From NCBI GenBank assembly GCA_021792365.1, contig JAJYUT010000006.1, positions 248,001 through 312,000 of the forward strand: 64,000 nt of DNA, given 5' to 3'. Numbering within the stretch: the first letter of the stretch is position 1; each line of letters starts with the position of its first letter. A program made the translations under genes and the position numbers. The notes beneath the pieces are model-generated. The model ran no database searches. It had not been told where the DNA came from and was given only the letters and a program-made list of their open reading frames with translations. This stretch comes from Pseudomonadota bacterium (GTDB lineage: Bacteria > Pseudomonadota > Alphaproteobacteria > Dongiales > Dongiaceae). This document shows, one piece after another, positions 53,092-62,006 of the stretch.

Positions 53092-53550
53092 CTAATCGGC
53101 GGGGGCCTGCTCCGCCGGCATGGGCTCTTCCGGCACAGCCGGCACCTGCGCCGGCTCGGCCGGCTGCTCTGCCTCTGCCGTGCCCTTGTTCCCGCAATCA
53201 AGGACCCAGAGGTCATAGACCGGATGCTCCATGGCGGACAGCGCGGGGCTGGACGCGAACATCCAGCCCGAGAAGCGCGTCACCGGCTGCTCGCCCGGCT
53301 TCTGCTCCACCACCTGCAGGAAGGCCGCGCTTTCCGGCGTCTCCTCCGGCGGGCGCTTGTCGCAGGAGCGAACGGTGATCTGCAGCGATCCGAATTCGAC
53401 CGTTTGGCCCACCGGCACCTCGATGGTCGAGATTCGCGCGGTGATCTTGTCGAGACCTTGCAGCACGGCCTCTTCCATCTGGATCGCGTAGGCGGGCGTC
53501 GCCAGCGCAATCAGGGCGGCCACGCCCGAAGCCATCGGCCAGTGTTTCAT
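53092..53550 (-). CDS. DUF2155 domain-containing exported protein
   Basis: A 152-residue protein starting at ATG 53550, which overlaps the stop of the preceding small gene (ATGA). A signal peptide (about 1-20, VAALIALATPAYA) precedes the DUF2155 domain: DKITARISTIEVPVGQTVEF, then the segment RFSGWMFASSPALSAMEHPVYDLWVLDC. The C-terminal 35 residues are Pro/Ala/Glu-rich. Two cysteines (RSCDK and LDC) may form a disulfide. Function unknown; the family is found near aat, NDUFA12 and accBC in alphaproteobacteria. Confidence 0.9.
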   Translation of the reverse strand: MKHWPMASGVAALIALATPAYAIQMEEAVLQGLDKITARISTIEVPVGQTVEFGSLQITVRSCDKRPPEETPESAAFLQVVEQKPGEQPVTRFSGWMFASSPALSAMEHPVYDLWVLDCGNKGTAEAEQPAEPAQVPAVPEEPMPAEQAPAD

Positions 53551-53810
53551 TTGCGCTTCCGGTATGGGTTCTGCAGATCGTCGACGACGCTCTGCAGAAC
53601 GGCGCGTACCTGCGCCTCGTCGCAGCCCATCAGGATGGCATCCTCCAGCGCGTCCTGCGCCAGTTGCCGGATCTCGTCGAGATTCTGATTCAGGACCTTG
53701 ATCTTCTCGACGCACGAAACGGGCCTGCCGTCGGGCTGCCGCCAGACGCGGGCCCCCTCGCCCGCGCCGCTTCCGCTCGCCTTGTCGTCGCTCTTGGATG
53801 ACATGGCCAT
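53547..53810 (-). CDS. small hypothetical protein between mlaD and DUF2155
   Basis: An 87-residue protein I cannot assign. The first 30 residues are Ser/Gly-rich and polar, the rest is helical (VEKIKVLNQNLDEIRQLAQD, then QVRAVLQSVVDDLQNPYRKR), with Cys at two positions. The four-base overlap with DUF2155 and 14-base gap from mlaD support a real gene in one transcript. Start may be ATG 53810 or ATG 53804. No signal peptide. Confidence 0.7.
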   Translation of the reverse strand: MAMSSKSDDKASGSGAGEGARVWRQPDGRPVSCVEKIKVLNQNLDEIRQLAQDALEDAILMGCDEAQVRAVLQSVVDDLQNPYRKRK

Positions 53811-53824
53811 CCTATCTCTGCGGC

Positions 53825-54286
53825 CTAGTTGCTGGCGCCGCCGCTCTCGGTGCCGACCACGAACTTGTTGATCAAATCCGCCAAATTTATGGCGCCCTGC
53901 ACATTGCGGATGCGATCGCCCGCAGCCAGCATCTCCATTTCGCCGCCGATGTTCAGCAGAATGTAGTTGTCGCCCAGCAATCCGTCACTGGTGACCACGG
54001 CGGAAGTGTCCTTGGGCAGCTTGATCGACTCGTCCATCTCGATCGTGACCACCGCCTGGTAGCGCTCCGGATCGAAACGCTGGTTGGTCACGGTGCCCAC
54101 CTTGACCCCCGCGATGCGGACGTCGGTTCCGATCCCGGTCGAGCCGCCGCTGTCGAACCGCAGCTCCAGCGCATATCCGCTCGCCTCGGTGCCGATATCG
54201 GTCTGGGAGTAGACCAGGTACAGGAAATACCCTGCCACCAGCAGCACGACGGCGCCAAGGACGGTCTCGAGTGTATTTCGCTCCAT
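53825..54286 (-). CDS. mlaD: outer membrane lipid asymmetry maintenance protein MlaD
   Basis: A 153-residue MCE-domain protein, substrate-binding part of the Mla phospholipid transport system at the inner membrane. One membrane helix near 8-25 (GAVVLLVAGYFLYLVYS), then the MCE domain at about 32-115 with DVRIAGVKVGTV and SDGLLGDNYILL. Start ATG 54286; the frame is open to 54406 but that part lacks family similarity. The other mla genes (mlaE, F, C) are not beside it. Same strand and direction as the NDUFA12 gene upstream. Confidence 0.93.
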   Translation of the reverse strand: MERNTLETVLGAVVLLVAGYFLYLVYSQTDIGTEASGYALELRFDSGGSTGIGTDVRIAGVKVGTVTNQRFDPERYQAVVTIEMDESIKLPKDTSAVVTSDGLLGDNYILLNIGGEMEMLAAGDRIRNVQGAINLADLINKFVVGTESGGASN

Positions 54287-54353
54287 GGCCCTCTGGTTCC
54301 CTCCTCTTGGGGGTGGGAACAGCCCCAAACTGTTCCCTCGCAGTGATCCGCTA

Positions 54354-54707
54354 TCAGTTCGGTGTCCAGGGCTCGTAGTCGCCGCTGCCCGGCGCCCGCG
54401 CGCCACCCTTGAGGACGTGGCCGGGCGGCCGGTAGGCCAGATCGGTGCCCGTCAGGTTCGGCTCGTGCGGCTTCTGCCAGGGCCGCTGCGGAGCGCGGTT
54501 GAGCGGCGGCTCAACGATCGTGCGATGCAGCCAACCGTGCCACTCGGGTGGCACCTTGCTGGCTTCCGGGATGCCCTTGTAGAGCACCCAGCGCCGCTCG
54601 CGCGGCTTTCCCTTGGTCCGCTTGTCGAGGTAGTAGCGATTGCCGAATTGGTCGGTGCCGACATGCTCGCCGTGGAGCCAAGTGAAGAATCGGGTGCCGA
54701 AGGACAT
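54354..54707 (-). CDS. NADH:ubiquinone oxidoreductase subunit NDUFA12 (B17.2 type)
   Basis: A 117-residue accessory subunit of complex I, known from mitochondria and alphaproteobacteria. Characteristic pattern: VGTDQFGNRYYL near the N-terminus, then RERRWVLYKG, and PPEWHGWLHRTIVEPP. It starts at ATG 54707 (a GTG at 54731 would add 8 residues). It has no membrane span and binds the peripheral arm. The nuo operon itself is not in the window. Followed by mlaD 67 bases on. Confidence 0.94.
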   Translation of the reverse strand: MSFGTRFFTWLHGEHVGTDQFGNRYYLDKRTKGKPRERRWVLYKGIPEASKVPPEWHGWLHRTIVEPPLNRAPQRPWQKPHEPNLTGTDLAYRPPGHVLKGGARAPGSGDYEPWTPN

Positions 54708-54809
54708 GGGTTGGGCCGGCCTCAAAATCACGAAACGCCGCGGACTATATCGACGGGTCCCGGCGCTGGCAAGCCGACCTCATCGCGGCTTGCGGCCGCC
54801 AAGTAGCGG

Positions 54810-55304
54810 TCAAAGCAGGATTTTCTCCAGTTCAACATAGGTCGGATGGTCGAAGCCGGGGTGGCTGTGCCAGGCGCCCTCGACAAATCCCAGCGCCCGG
54901 AAGAACGCCCGGTTGGCCGTCAGCACGAGGCGAGTCTCCACCCGCAGGCGGGAAAAGCCCAGGCCGCGCGCCAGCCCTTCCGCCTCCGTCATGAGCGCAC
55001 GGCCGACTCCGGCCCCGCGCTCCGCCGGTTCGACCGCCAGCCGGCCTGCATAGGCGGCCTCCCCGCGCCGCCGGACCGAGACGCAGCCGATGACTCGGCT
55101 GGCGCGCCGGGCCAGCACGATCGGCCCCTGCTCCAGGGCTGAACGGATCGAGTCCGCGCTTTCCGCGAACGCGCTCGGCTCGGGCTGGATCCTGCCGCGG
55201 TACTGGTCGAAGGCACGGTGGATCAGCGCGGCGATCGCCTCAGCCTCTGCCGTGCCCGCTGGCCCGTACGATACGGGATTGCCCTCCGGCGCTTCTTTCC
55301 GCAC
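54810..55304 (-). CDS. GNAT family N-acetyltransferase
   Basis: A 164-residue acetyltransferase starting at GTG 55304, with AAGGA about 10 bases upstream. The acetyl-CoA pyrophosphate loop is visible in LAVEPAERGAGVGRALMTEAE (R/Q-x2-G-x-G/A form), and the C-terminal NRAFFRALGFVEG is typical. Substrate unknown. The frame is open further upstream but would run through the divergent DMT gene start, so the short version is preferred. Confidence 0.88.
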   Translation of the reverse strand: MRKEAPEGNPVSYGPAGTAEAEAIAALIHRAFDQYRGRIQPEPSAFAESADSIRSALEQGPIVLARRASRVIGCVSVRRRGEAAYAGRLAVEPAERGAGVGRALMTEAEGLARGLGFSRLRVETRLVLTANRAFFRALGFVEGAWHSHPGFDHPTYVELEKILL

Positions 55305-55335
55305 CTTGCCTGTCCTTCGACCTAAGGGGGCTATC

Positions 55336-56238
55336 CTGTCTTCTTCCGAACGCGCTGAGCGCCGCCGCCGTCTGCTGGGCCTCGGCGCGACGCTGCTGGC
55401 GGCGCTCTTCGTCAGTCTCATCACCACTTTCGCAAGGATCACCTACGACGCGGGCAGCAATCCCGCAACGCAGGTGTTCCTGCGCTCCCTGTGCATGATG
55501 CTGGTCCTCGCCGCGCTGCAGCTTGCGCTCGGGCGCCATCTGATCGTGCCGCGCCGCACGGTCGTGACCACGATCGGACTTGGCACCTGCATCCTGGTGA
55601 TGTCGTTCGGCTACCTTTCCTCCGTGTTCTACATCAGCGTCAGCCTGGCCGTGCTGGTGCTCTACACCTATCCGCTGATGGTGGGGATCGCCTCGCCGAT
55701 TCTCGGGCGCGAGCGGATGACCCGGCTGAAGGCGCTCTGCCTGATCGGCGCCTTTGCCGGCCTGCTGGTCGCCTCGTCGGAAGGATTTGGCACGCTCGAT
55801 TGGCGCGGCATCGGCTTTGCCCTTGCCGCCGCCGCCGGCCTCGCCTGCATCGCCCTGTTCGGCGGCAGGGCCATGTCGAAGGCCCATCCCTTCGCCATGA
55901 ACGCCTGGATGAATCTCTGGGTCGCCCTGGCGGTCGGGCTATATCTGGCAGCCAGCGGCGGGCCGCAATTCCCGCAAACGGCCGCCGGCTGGCTCGCCAC
56001 CTTGGCGGTATGCCTCTGCTACACCCTTGGCATTCTTTTCATGTTCCTCGGCCTGATGCTGGTCTCGCCGGCGCAATCCGCGCTGACCATGAACCTCGAG
56101 CCGCTTTTCTCGACACTGGCCGCGATCCTGCTGCTGCACGAAGCGGTGGCGCTTCGGCAGTGGATCGGCATGGCTATGCTCTTGGTCTTCCTTGCAATTT
56201 CGACGTTCACGGGAATGTCGCGGCGCGGAAAACCCTGA
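55336..56238 (+). CDS. EamA/DMT family transporter, probable CTG start
   Basis: A membrane protein of about 300 residues with ten spans in two EamA repeats (LGLGATLLAALFVSLIT first; LGLMLVSPAQSALTMNLEPL late). No ATG or GTG lies at the expected start. A strong AAGGGGG at 55324-55330 precedes an in-frame CTG at 55336 by 5 bases, giving LSSSERAERRRRLLG as the N-terminus; TTG 55306 is the next in-frame choice, but the ribosome site would then be inside the gene. Divergent from the GNAT gene with only about 31 bases between. Exports an unknown metabolite. Confidence 0.86.
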   Translation: MSSSERAERRRRLLGLGATLLAALFVSLITTFARITYDAGSNPATQVFLRSLCMMLVLAALQLALGRHLIVPRRTVVTTIGLGTCILVMSFGYLSSVFYISVSLAVLVLYTYPLMVGIASPILGRERMTRLKALCLIGAFAGLLVASSEGFGTLDWRGIGFALAAAAGLACIALFGGRAMSKAHPFAMNAWMNLWVALAVGLYLAASGGPQFPQTAAGWLATLAVCLCYTLGILFMFLGLMLVSPAQSALTMNLEPLFSTLAAILLLHEAVALRQWIGMAMLLVFLAISTFTGMSRRGKP

Positions 56239-56253
56239 AATTGCTGACACTAC

Positions 56254-56262
56254 TTATCCACA
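56254..56262 (+). promoter_or_regulatory. DnaA box upstream of nrdJ
   Basis: TTATCCACA is an exact match to the DnaA-box consensus, 248 bases before the nrdJ start. A single box could link ribonucleotide reductase expression to replication; a chance match of 9 bases is also possible, though unlikely in such GC-rich sequence. Confidence 0.4.
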
Positions 56263-56296
56263 GGTGGGCGCAACACCTACAAGATGCTGGGGGGAG

Positions 56297-56312
56297 CCAC
56301 TAGATGTAGGTT
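56297..56312 (+). promoter_or_regulatory. NrdR box 1 upstream of nrdJ
   Basis: CCACTAGATGTAGGTT matches every strongly conserved position of the NrdR consensus (acaCwAtATaTwGtgt). With the second box 32 bases further, centre to centre, it makes the usual paired NrdR site with helical phase conserved. Confidence 0.6.
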
Positions 56313-56328
56313 CGTCAAGTTCCAAATG

Positions 56329-56344
56329 TGACAATATGTAGAAA
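56329..56344 (+). promoter_or_regulatory. NrdR box 2 upstream of nrdJ
   Basis: TGACAATATGTAGAAA keeps all conserved core positions of the NrdR box (C, A, AT, T, G). It is separated from box 1 by 16 bases. The pair sits about 170-210 bases before the nrdJ start, so the promoter would lie well upstream of the gene. Confidence 0.55.
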
Positions 56345-56509
56345 TGTTTGCTTGCTGCGACGCGCTTCCCGCGTTCAATATTAAGCATGTCGCTGCGGGG
56401 TCACCCGCAACATATAGCGACCGATCTAAACAACTTAGGCCACTTTGTTGAAGCGGTTTCTTCGGCAGGGTGGCGGATTCCGCGTCAGCGGGCTTAGCGG
56501 GGGACCAGC

Positions 56510-59500
56510 ATGCGTATTGAGCGTCGTTTCACCAAGGCCGAACAATCTCCCTATGCCGGGATTGCCTTCCAGAAGACCACCAGCGAAATCCGCAACCCGG
56601 ACGGCTCGATCGTTTTCCAGTTGAAGGATATCGACGTCCCCGCCGACTGGTCGCAAGTCGCGTCCGACGTGCTGGCGCAGAAGTATTTTCGCAAAGCCGG
56701 TCTGCCGGCCAGGCTGCGCCCGGTCGTGGAGCGCGACGTGCCCGAATGGCTGTGGCGCAAGGAAGCCGATCGCGAGGAGCTGTTGAAGCTCCCGGCCGAG
56801 GAGCGCTATGTCGGCGAGCGCTCGGCCCAGCAGGTGTTCGACCGCCTGGCCGGCACCTGGACCTATTGGGGCTGGAAGGGCGGCTATTTCGATTCGGAGG
56901 AGGACGCCCGCGCCTTCTTCGACGAGATGCGCTGCATGCTCGCGCTCCAGATGGGCGCGCCGAATTCGCCGCAATGGTTCAACACCGGCCTGCACTGGGC
57001 CTATGGCATCGACGGTCCGGCCCAGGGCCACTACTACGTCGATTTCCGCACCGGCATGCTGACGGCCTCCGCCTCGGCCTATGAGCATCCGCAGCCGCAT
57101 GCCTGCTTCATCCAGGGGGTCGCAGACGATCTGGTGAACGAGGGCGGCATCATGGACCTGTGGGTGCGCGAGGCGCGCCTGTTCAAATACGGCTCCGGCA
57201 CCGGCTCGAACTTCTCAAAGCTGCGCGGCGCCAACGAGAAGCTGTCCGGCGGCGGCAAGTCCTCCGGCCTGATGAGCTTCCTCAAGATCGGCGATCGCGC
57301 GGCCGGCGCCATCAAGTCAGGCGGCACCACGCGCCGCGCGGCCAAGATGGTGACCGTCGACCTCGATCACCCGGATATCGAGGAATACATCGATTGGAAG
57401 GTGGTGGAGGAGCAGAAGGTCGCCGCTCTCGTAGCCGGCTCGCAGGCCTGCAACCTGCACCTCAATCGGGTCATCAAGGCCGCCCAATCGGGTGAGGGCG
57501 AGAGCCGGTTCGATCCTCAGAAGAATCCGGCATTGAAGGCCGCCATCCGTGAAGCGCGCAAGGCCAAGATCCCGGAGAACTATGTCCAGCGCGTGATCCA
57601 CTTCGCGCAGCAGGGCTACAAGCAGATCGAATTCAGGACCTACGACACCGACTGGGACAGCGAGGCTTATCTCACCGTTTCCGGCCAGAACTCCAACAAC
57701 TCGGTGCGGATCAGCAACGAGTTCATCCAGAAGGTGATCGACGACGGCGAATGGAACCTGATCCGCCGCACCGACAGCAAGGTCCACAAGACCGTGAAGG
57801 CGCGCGACCTGTGGGAGAAGATCGGCGCCGCGGCCTGGCAGTCGGCCGATCCCGGCGTGCAGTTCGACACCACGATCAACGAGTGGCACACCTGCCCGGA
57901 ATCGGGGCGCATCAACGCCTCCAATCCGTGCTCGGAATACATGTTCCTCGACGACACGGCCTGCAACCTCGCCTCGCTGAACCTGATGACCTTCCTCAAG
58001 GAGGATGGCCGGGTCGACATCGAGGCCTACAGCCACGCCGTCCGGCTGTGGACCGTCGTGCTCGAGGTCTCGGTCATGATGGCGCAGTTCCCGTCCAAGG
58101 AGATCGCGCAGCTCTCGTACGATTTCCGCACCCTCGGACTCGGCTACGCCAATGTCGGCGGCCTGCTGATGGCGATGGGCCTGCCCTATGACAGCGATGA
58201 GGGCCGCGCCCTCACCGCGGCGTTGACCGCGGTCATGACCGGCGTCTCCTACGCCACCTCTGCCGAAATGGCCGGCGAGCTCGGCACCTTCCCCAGCTTT
58301 GCCAAGAACCGCGAGGCGATGCTGCGGGTGATCCGCAACCACCGCCGCGCAGCCTATGGCGAAACCGCTGGCTACGAGGGCCTGTCGGTCCTGCCGGTGG
58401 CGCTCGACCACGACAATTGCCCGGACGCCGCCCTGCTCGATGCCGCGCATCAGGCGTGGGACCAGGCGCTGACCCTGGGCGAGCTGCACGGCTACCGCAA
58501 CGCCCAGGCGACGGTGATCGCGCCGACCGGCACCATCGGCCTCGTGATGGATTGCGACACCACCGGCATCGAGCCGGACTTCGCGCTGGTCAAATACAAG
58601 AAGCTGGCGGGCGGCGGCTATTTCAAGATCATCAACCGCACCGTCCCGGCCGCTCTCCGGAAGCTCGGCTACGCGGAGAACGAGATCGAGGAGATCATCC
58701 GCTATGCCGTGGGCCACGGCACGCTTTCCGGCGCGCCCGGCATCAACCACGAGGCGCTGAAGGCGAAGGGCTTCACCACCGGCTCGATCCAGGCGATCGA
58801 GAGCGCCGTCGGCGCGGCTTTCGACATCCGCTTCGTGTTCAACAAGTGGACGCTGGGCGAGGAGTTCTGCCAGGCCGCGCTCGGCCTCACCGCCGAGCAG
58901 CTCAACGATCCGACCTTCGACATGCTGTCGGCGGTCGGCTTCACCAGGGCCGAGATCGACGCGGCGAACACCTACTGTTCCGGCGCCATGACGCTGGAAG
59001 GCGCGCCGGGCCTGAAGCAGGAGCACCTGCCGGTTTTCGACTGCGCCAATCCGTGCGGGCGCATCGGCAAGCGCTTCCTGTCGGCGGAGAGCCACATCCG
59101 CATGATGGCGGCGGCGCAGAGCTTCATCTCCGGCGCCATCTCCAAGACCATCAACATGCCGAACCAGAGCACGGTCGAGGCCTGCAAGGAGGCCTACATG
59201 CTGTCCTGGCGCCTCGGCATCAAGGCGAACGCGCTTTATCGCGACGGCTCCAAGCTGTCGCAGCCCCTCGCCAGCTCGATCCTCGGCGACGACGACATCG
59301 TCGACGAGGTGATCGAGGCGCCCGCCGCCGCCCGCGCGCCGATCGTGGCGGAGCGGATCGTCGAGCGCATCATCGAGCGGCAGGTCCAGCAGGGCCGCAA
59401 GCGCCTGCCGGAGCGCCGCAAGGGCTACACCCAGAAGGCCATCGTCGGCGGTCACAAGGTGTATCTGCGCACCGGCGAATACGAGGACGGCGCGCTGGGC

Positions 59501-60211
59501 GAGGTCTTCATCGACATGCACAAGGAGGGCGCCGCCTTCCGCAGCCTGATGAACAACTTCGCGATCGCGATCTCCATCGGGCTGCAATACGGCGTGCCGC
59601 TGGAGGAATATGTCGAGGCCTACACCTTCACGCGGTTCGAGCCGAACGGCATCGTGGAAGGCAACGACGCGATCAAGATGTCGACCTCGATCCTCGACTA
59701 CATCTTCCGCGAGCTTGCGATCTCCTATCTCGGCCGCAACGACCTGGCGCATGTCCAGTCCCACGACCTCTATCCGGATGCCCTGGGCGGCGGCGTGGCG
59801 CAGGGCGACCTGCCGGGTCACCAGCAGCAGGAGATCGCCAGCATGAAGCGCATCGCCTCCACGGGCTATGTGCGCTCCAACCTGGTGGTGCTGTCCAACG
59901 TGGCGCGCGGGGCGGTCATCGGCAACACTGCGCTGGCGCCCAGTCCGCACGAGGTGCACAGCCACGCGCAAGGCCACGGCCATGGCGAAGCGCAGTTCCA
60001 TGTCCACATGGAGCGGCACGAGGAAGTGAATGCGGTGATCGCCTCAAACGATCTCGCCAAGGAGATCGAGAGCAAGCTGGAGCGCATCCGTGAGGCGAAG
60101 ATGAAAGGCTACGAGGGTGATGCCTGCGGCGAATGCGGCAATTTCACCCTTGTCCGGAACGGGACGTGCATGAAGTGCACGACCTGCGGATCAACAAGCG
60201 GGTGCTCGTAA
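56510..60211 (+). CDS. nrdJ: vitamin B12-dependent (class II) ribonucleotide reductase
   Basis: A 1233-residue adenosylcobalamin-dependent reductase making deoxyribonucleotides with or without oxygen. Start ATG 56510 with GGGGGA upstream. The catalytic domain has C199 in HACFIQGV, the finger-loop active site N472-P-C474-S-E476, and NMPNQSTV later. The C-terminal part of about 300 residues includes a His-rich stretch ([21 protein letters not shown]) and ends with four to five cysteines (CGECG, then [13 protein letters not shown]), the redox/zinc-finger tail. The length matches the long NrdJ of alphaproteobacteria. A terminator follows. Paired NrdR-box-like sites lie upstream; no cobalamin riboswitch is recognised. 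Confidence 0.96.
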   Translation: MRIERRFTKAEQSPYAGIAFQKTTSEIRNPDGSIVFQLKDIDVPADWSQVASDVLAQKYFRKAGLPARLRPVVERDVPEWLWRKEADREELLKLPAEERYVGERSAQQVFDRLAGTWTYWGWKGGYFDSEEDARAFFDEMRCMLALQMGAPNSPQWFNTGLHWAYGIDGPAQGHYYVDFRTGMLTASASAYEHPQPHACFIQGVADDLVNEGGIMDLWVREARLFKYGSGTGSNFSKLRGANEKLSGGGKSSGLMSFLKIGDRAAGAIKSGGTTRRAAKMVTVDLDHPDIEEYIDWKVVEEQKVAALVAGSQACNLHLNRVIKAAQSGEGESRFDPQKNPALKAAIREARKAKIPENYVQRVIHFAQQGYKQIEFRTYDTDWDSEAYLTVSGQNSNNSVRISNEFIQKVIDDGEWNLIRRTDSKVHKTVKARDLWEKIGAAAWQSADPGVQFDTTINEWHTCPESGRINASNPCSEYMFLDDTACNLASLNLMTFLKEDGRVDIEAYSHAVRLWTVVLEVSVMMAQFPSKEIAQLSYDFRTLGLGYANVGGLLMAMGLPYDSDEGRALTAALTAVMTGVSYATSAEMAGELGTFPSFAKNREAMLRVIRNHRRAAYGETAGYEGLSVLPVALDHDNCPDAALLDAAHQAWDQALTLGELHGYRNAQATVIAPTGTIGLVMDCDTTGIEPDFALVKYKKLAGGGYFKIINRTVPAALRKLGYAENEIEEIIRYAVGHGTLSGAPGINHEALKAKGFTTGSIQAIESAVGAAFDIRFVFNKWTLGEEFCQAALGLTAEQLNDPTFDMLSAVGFTRAEIDAANTYCSGAMTLEGAPGLKQEHLPVFDCANPCGRIGKRFLSAESHIRMMAAAQSFISGAISKTINMPNQSTVEACKEAYMLSWRLGIKANALYRDGSKLSQPLASSILGDDDIVDEVIEAPAAARAPIVAERIVERIIERQVQQGRKRLPERRKGYTQKAIVGGHKVYLRTGEYEDGALGEVFIDMHKEGAAFRSLMNNFAIAISIGLQYGVPLEEYVEAYTFTRFEPNGIVEGNDAIKMSTSILDYIFRELAISYLGRNDLAHVQSHDLYPDALGGGVAQGDLPGHQQQEIASMKRIASTGYVRSNLVVLSNVARGAVIGNTALAPSPHEVHSHAQGHGHGEAQFHVHMERHEEVNAVIASNDLAKEIESKLERIREAKMKGYEGDACGECGNFTLVRNGTCMKCTTCGSTSGCS

Positions 60212-60256
60212 GACCCTTCTTATCCCTTGCTCTGACGAGAAACGCTTGTTGCTCAC

Positions 60257-60301
60257 CCCGCCCGTCTTCAGCTAGGCCCTGAAGGCGGGCGGGCGCGTTT
60301 T
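60257..60301 (+). terminator. Rho-independent terminator of nrdJ
   Basis: A 15-bp stem with a single G-T pair (60257-60271 with 60279-60293, arms CCCGCCCGTCTTCAG and CTGAAGGCGGGCGGG) and a 7-base loop, followed by CGCGTTTT. It lies 45 bases after the nrdJ stop. The rest of the 200-base gap shows nothing else clear. Confidence 0.85.
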
Positions 60302-60411
60302 GGGGGAGCCTCATGATGCGGGCTCCTCAAATCTTGACCCGATCGCCCCTTGCGCCCCCTCAGCCCGGCCCTTTATGAATTCGCGCACCGGATCGGCATG
60401 ACGGGGGCGAG

Positions 60412-61236
60412 ATGGCTGGAGCGCAGGCGCTAGGTGGGACCGACGGCAAGTCCTCGTTCAAGGCTTGGCGGCGCGCACGGGTGAAGAGGCTCGGCCTCGC
60501 CCTGCTGAAGCTGCTGGCGAAGCTCTACAGCCGGCAGTCCCTGGTTCCCGATACGCCCTTCGTTCCCAATCACCATTTCCCGTTCCTGGCGGAGATCGAG
60601 GCCAACTGGAAGGACATCCGCGCGGAGCTGAAGGTCATTCTCCAGGAGCGGGAGCGCATCCCTTTCTTCGACAAGATCTCCCCCGACCAGGCGCGCATCT
60701 CGCATTCGCAGAAATGGCGCATCTTTTTCCTGTGGGGCTTGGGGGAGGAAGTGACCGGCAACACCGCACGCTGCCCCAGGACCGCGGCGCTGCTGCGCAA
60801 GGTGCCGCGCCTGCGCTCCGCCTGGTTCTCGATCATCGGGGCGCGCTACAGGATCAAGCCGCACCGGGGCATCACCAAGGGCGTGCTGCGGGCCCATCTC
60901 GGTCTGATCACGCCAAAGCGCTGGCAGCAATGCCGCATGATCGTCGACGAGCAGCCGGTGCAGTGGCGCAAGGGCCGCTGCTTCGTGTTCGACGATTCGA
61001 GGACCCACCGGGTCGCGAACGACACGGACGAAGAGCGCGTGATCCTGCTGTTCGATTTCGACCGTCCGATGCGCTGGCCGTCCAGCATGCTCCACCGCAT
61101 GGCGCTGTGGCTGATGAAACGCACCGCCTATTACAAGGACGCCCGCCGCAACCTCACGAGGCATGAGCGCGCCCAGATGACCGAGGCTGCCCGCGACCAG
61201 GCGATCACCGACGCCATGCAGCGCATCGCGGACTAG
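60412..61236 (+). CDS. aspartyl/asparaginyl beta-hydroxylase domain protein
   Basis: A 274-residue Fe(II)/2-oxoglutarate oxygenase of the AspH/LpxO type. Iron ligands would be H151 (IKPHRGITKG) and H199 (DDSRTHRVAN); 2-oxoglutarate contacts R160 and R209 fit the family. Residues 20-45 are basic and weakly hydrophobic (a possible membrane-associating helix), as in LpxO, which hydroxylates lipid A acyl chains. Either a lipid or a peptide substrate is possible. Followed by an SDR gene after 5 bases, so both may work on one lipid or ligand. Confidence 0.88.
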   Translation: MAGAQALGGTDGKSSFKAWRRARVKRLGLALLKLLAKLYSRQSLVPDTPFVPNHHFPFLAEIEANWKDIRAELKVILQERERIPFFDKISPDQARISHSQKWRIFFLWGLGEEVTGNTARCPRTAALLRKVPRLRSAWFSIIGARYRIKPHRGITKGVLRAHLGLITPKRWQQCRMIVDEQPVQWRKGRCFVFDDSRTHRVANDTDEERVILLFDFDRPMRWPSSMLHRMALWLMKRTAYYKDARRNLTRHERAQMTEAARDQAITDAMQRIAD

Positions 61237-61241
61237 AGGCA

Positions 61242-62006
61242 TTGGCGGAGCCGGGCAAGCCGATCACCCTCATCACCGGCGCTTCGTCGGGCATCGGCGC
61301 GGCGCTCGCCCGGCGCCTGGCGCGGGACGGAGATCACGTGATCCTGGTGGCGCGGCGCCTGCGCCTGTTGCAGGAGGTCAGCGAAGGCATCGTCGCATCC
61401 GGCGGCAGTTGCGAGATAGCGGTCTGTGACGTCACGGTCGGAGAGGCCGCGCGTTCCTGCGTGAGCGAAGCTCTGCGCAGGCATGGCCGCATCGACCGCC
61501 TGATCCTCAACGCCGGCGGCGGCGACCGCACGCCGGCGGAGCACCTGACCGGCGAGGAGATGCGCGCCGCGCTCGAGCTCAACCTGTTCGGCGTGGTCAA
61601 CTTCATCGAGGCCGCGCTGCCGGCCCTTCTGCGACAGGGCAACGGCCAGATCGTCGCCATCGGCAGCATCGCGGGCTATCGCGGCCTGCCGCGCGCGGCC
61701 TCCTACGGCGCCGCCAAGGCCGCGCTCATGAACTACATCGAGAGCCTGCGCATCGACCTGGCGCCGAAGGGGATCTCCGTGACCTTGGCCGCGCCCGGCT
61801 TCGTCGCGACAAAAGACACTAAGAAGCAGCGCGCCAAGCCCATGGCTATGCAACTTGACCGCGCCGCCGACCTTCTCGCGCGTTCGATCCTGCGCAAGAG
61901 GCGCTATGTCGCCTTTCCCCGATTGCTCGCCTGGATCGCGGCGATCATGCGCCTGCTCCCCGTCGGCCTGTACGATCGGCTGATCCGCGCGCTCGATCGC
62001 CGCTAG
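61242..62006 (+). CDS. SDR family NAD(P)-dependent oxidoreductase
   Basis: A 254-residue short-chain dehydrogenase starting at TTG 61242, 5 bases after the hydroxylase gene. Classical motifs: the cofactor glycine motif TGASSGIG (13-20), NAGGG for the NAG segment, the catalytic Ser in IGSIAGYRG, and Y-x3-K in ASYGAAKAAL. The C-terminal 40 residues are hydrophobic (LLAWIAAIMRLLPVGLYD), typical of membrane-associated SDRs acting on lipids or retinoid-like compounds. It ends convergently with the ABC permease (4-base overlap). Substrate unknown. Confidence 0.92.
   Translation: MAEPGKPITLITGASSGIGAALARRLARDGDHVILVARRLRLLQEVSEGIVASGGSCEIAVCDVTVGEAARSCVSEALRRHGRIDRLILNAGGGDRTPAEHLTGEEMRAALELNLFGVVNFIEAALPALLRQGNGQIVAIGSIAGYRGLPRAASYGAAKAALMNYIESLRIDLAPKGISVTLAAPGFVATKDTKKQRAKPMAMQLDRAADLLARSILRKRRYVAFPRLLAWIAAIMRLLPVGLYDRLIRALDRR

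Noticed and set aside
56239-56509. Cobalamin riboswitch in front of nrdJ
   Set aside because: I could not find the B12-box pattern in this 271-base region; the visible signals fit NrdR and DnaA.
57317-60019. 900-codon open frame antisense to nrdJ
   Set aside because: nrdJ is certain on the plus strand; the antisense translation has no domain pattern and no ribosome site.
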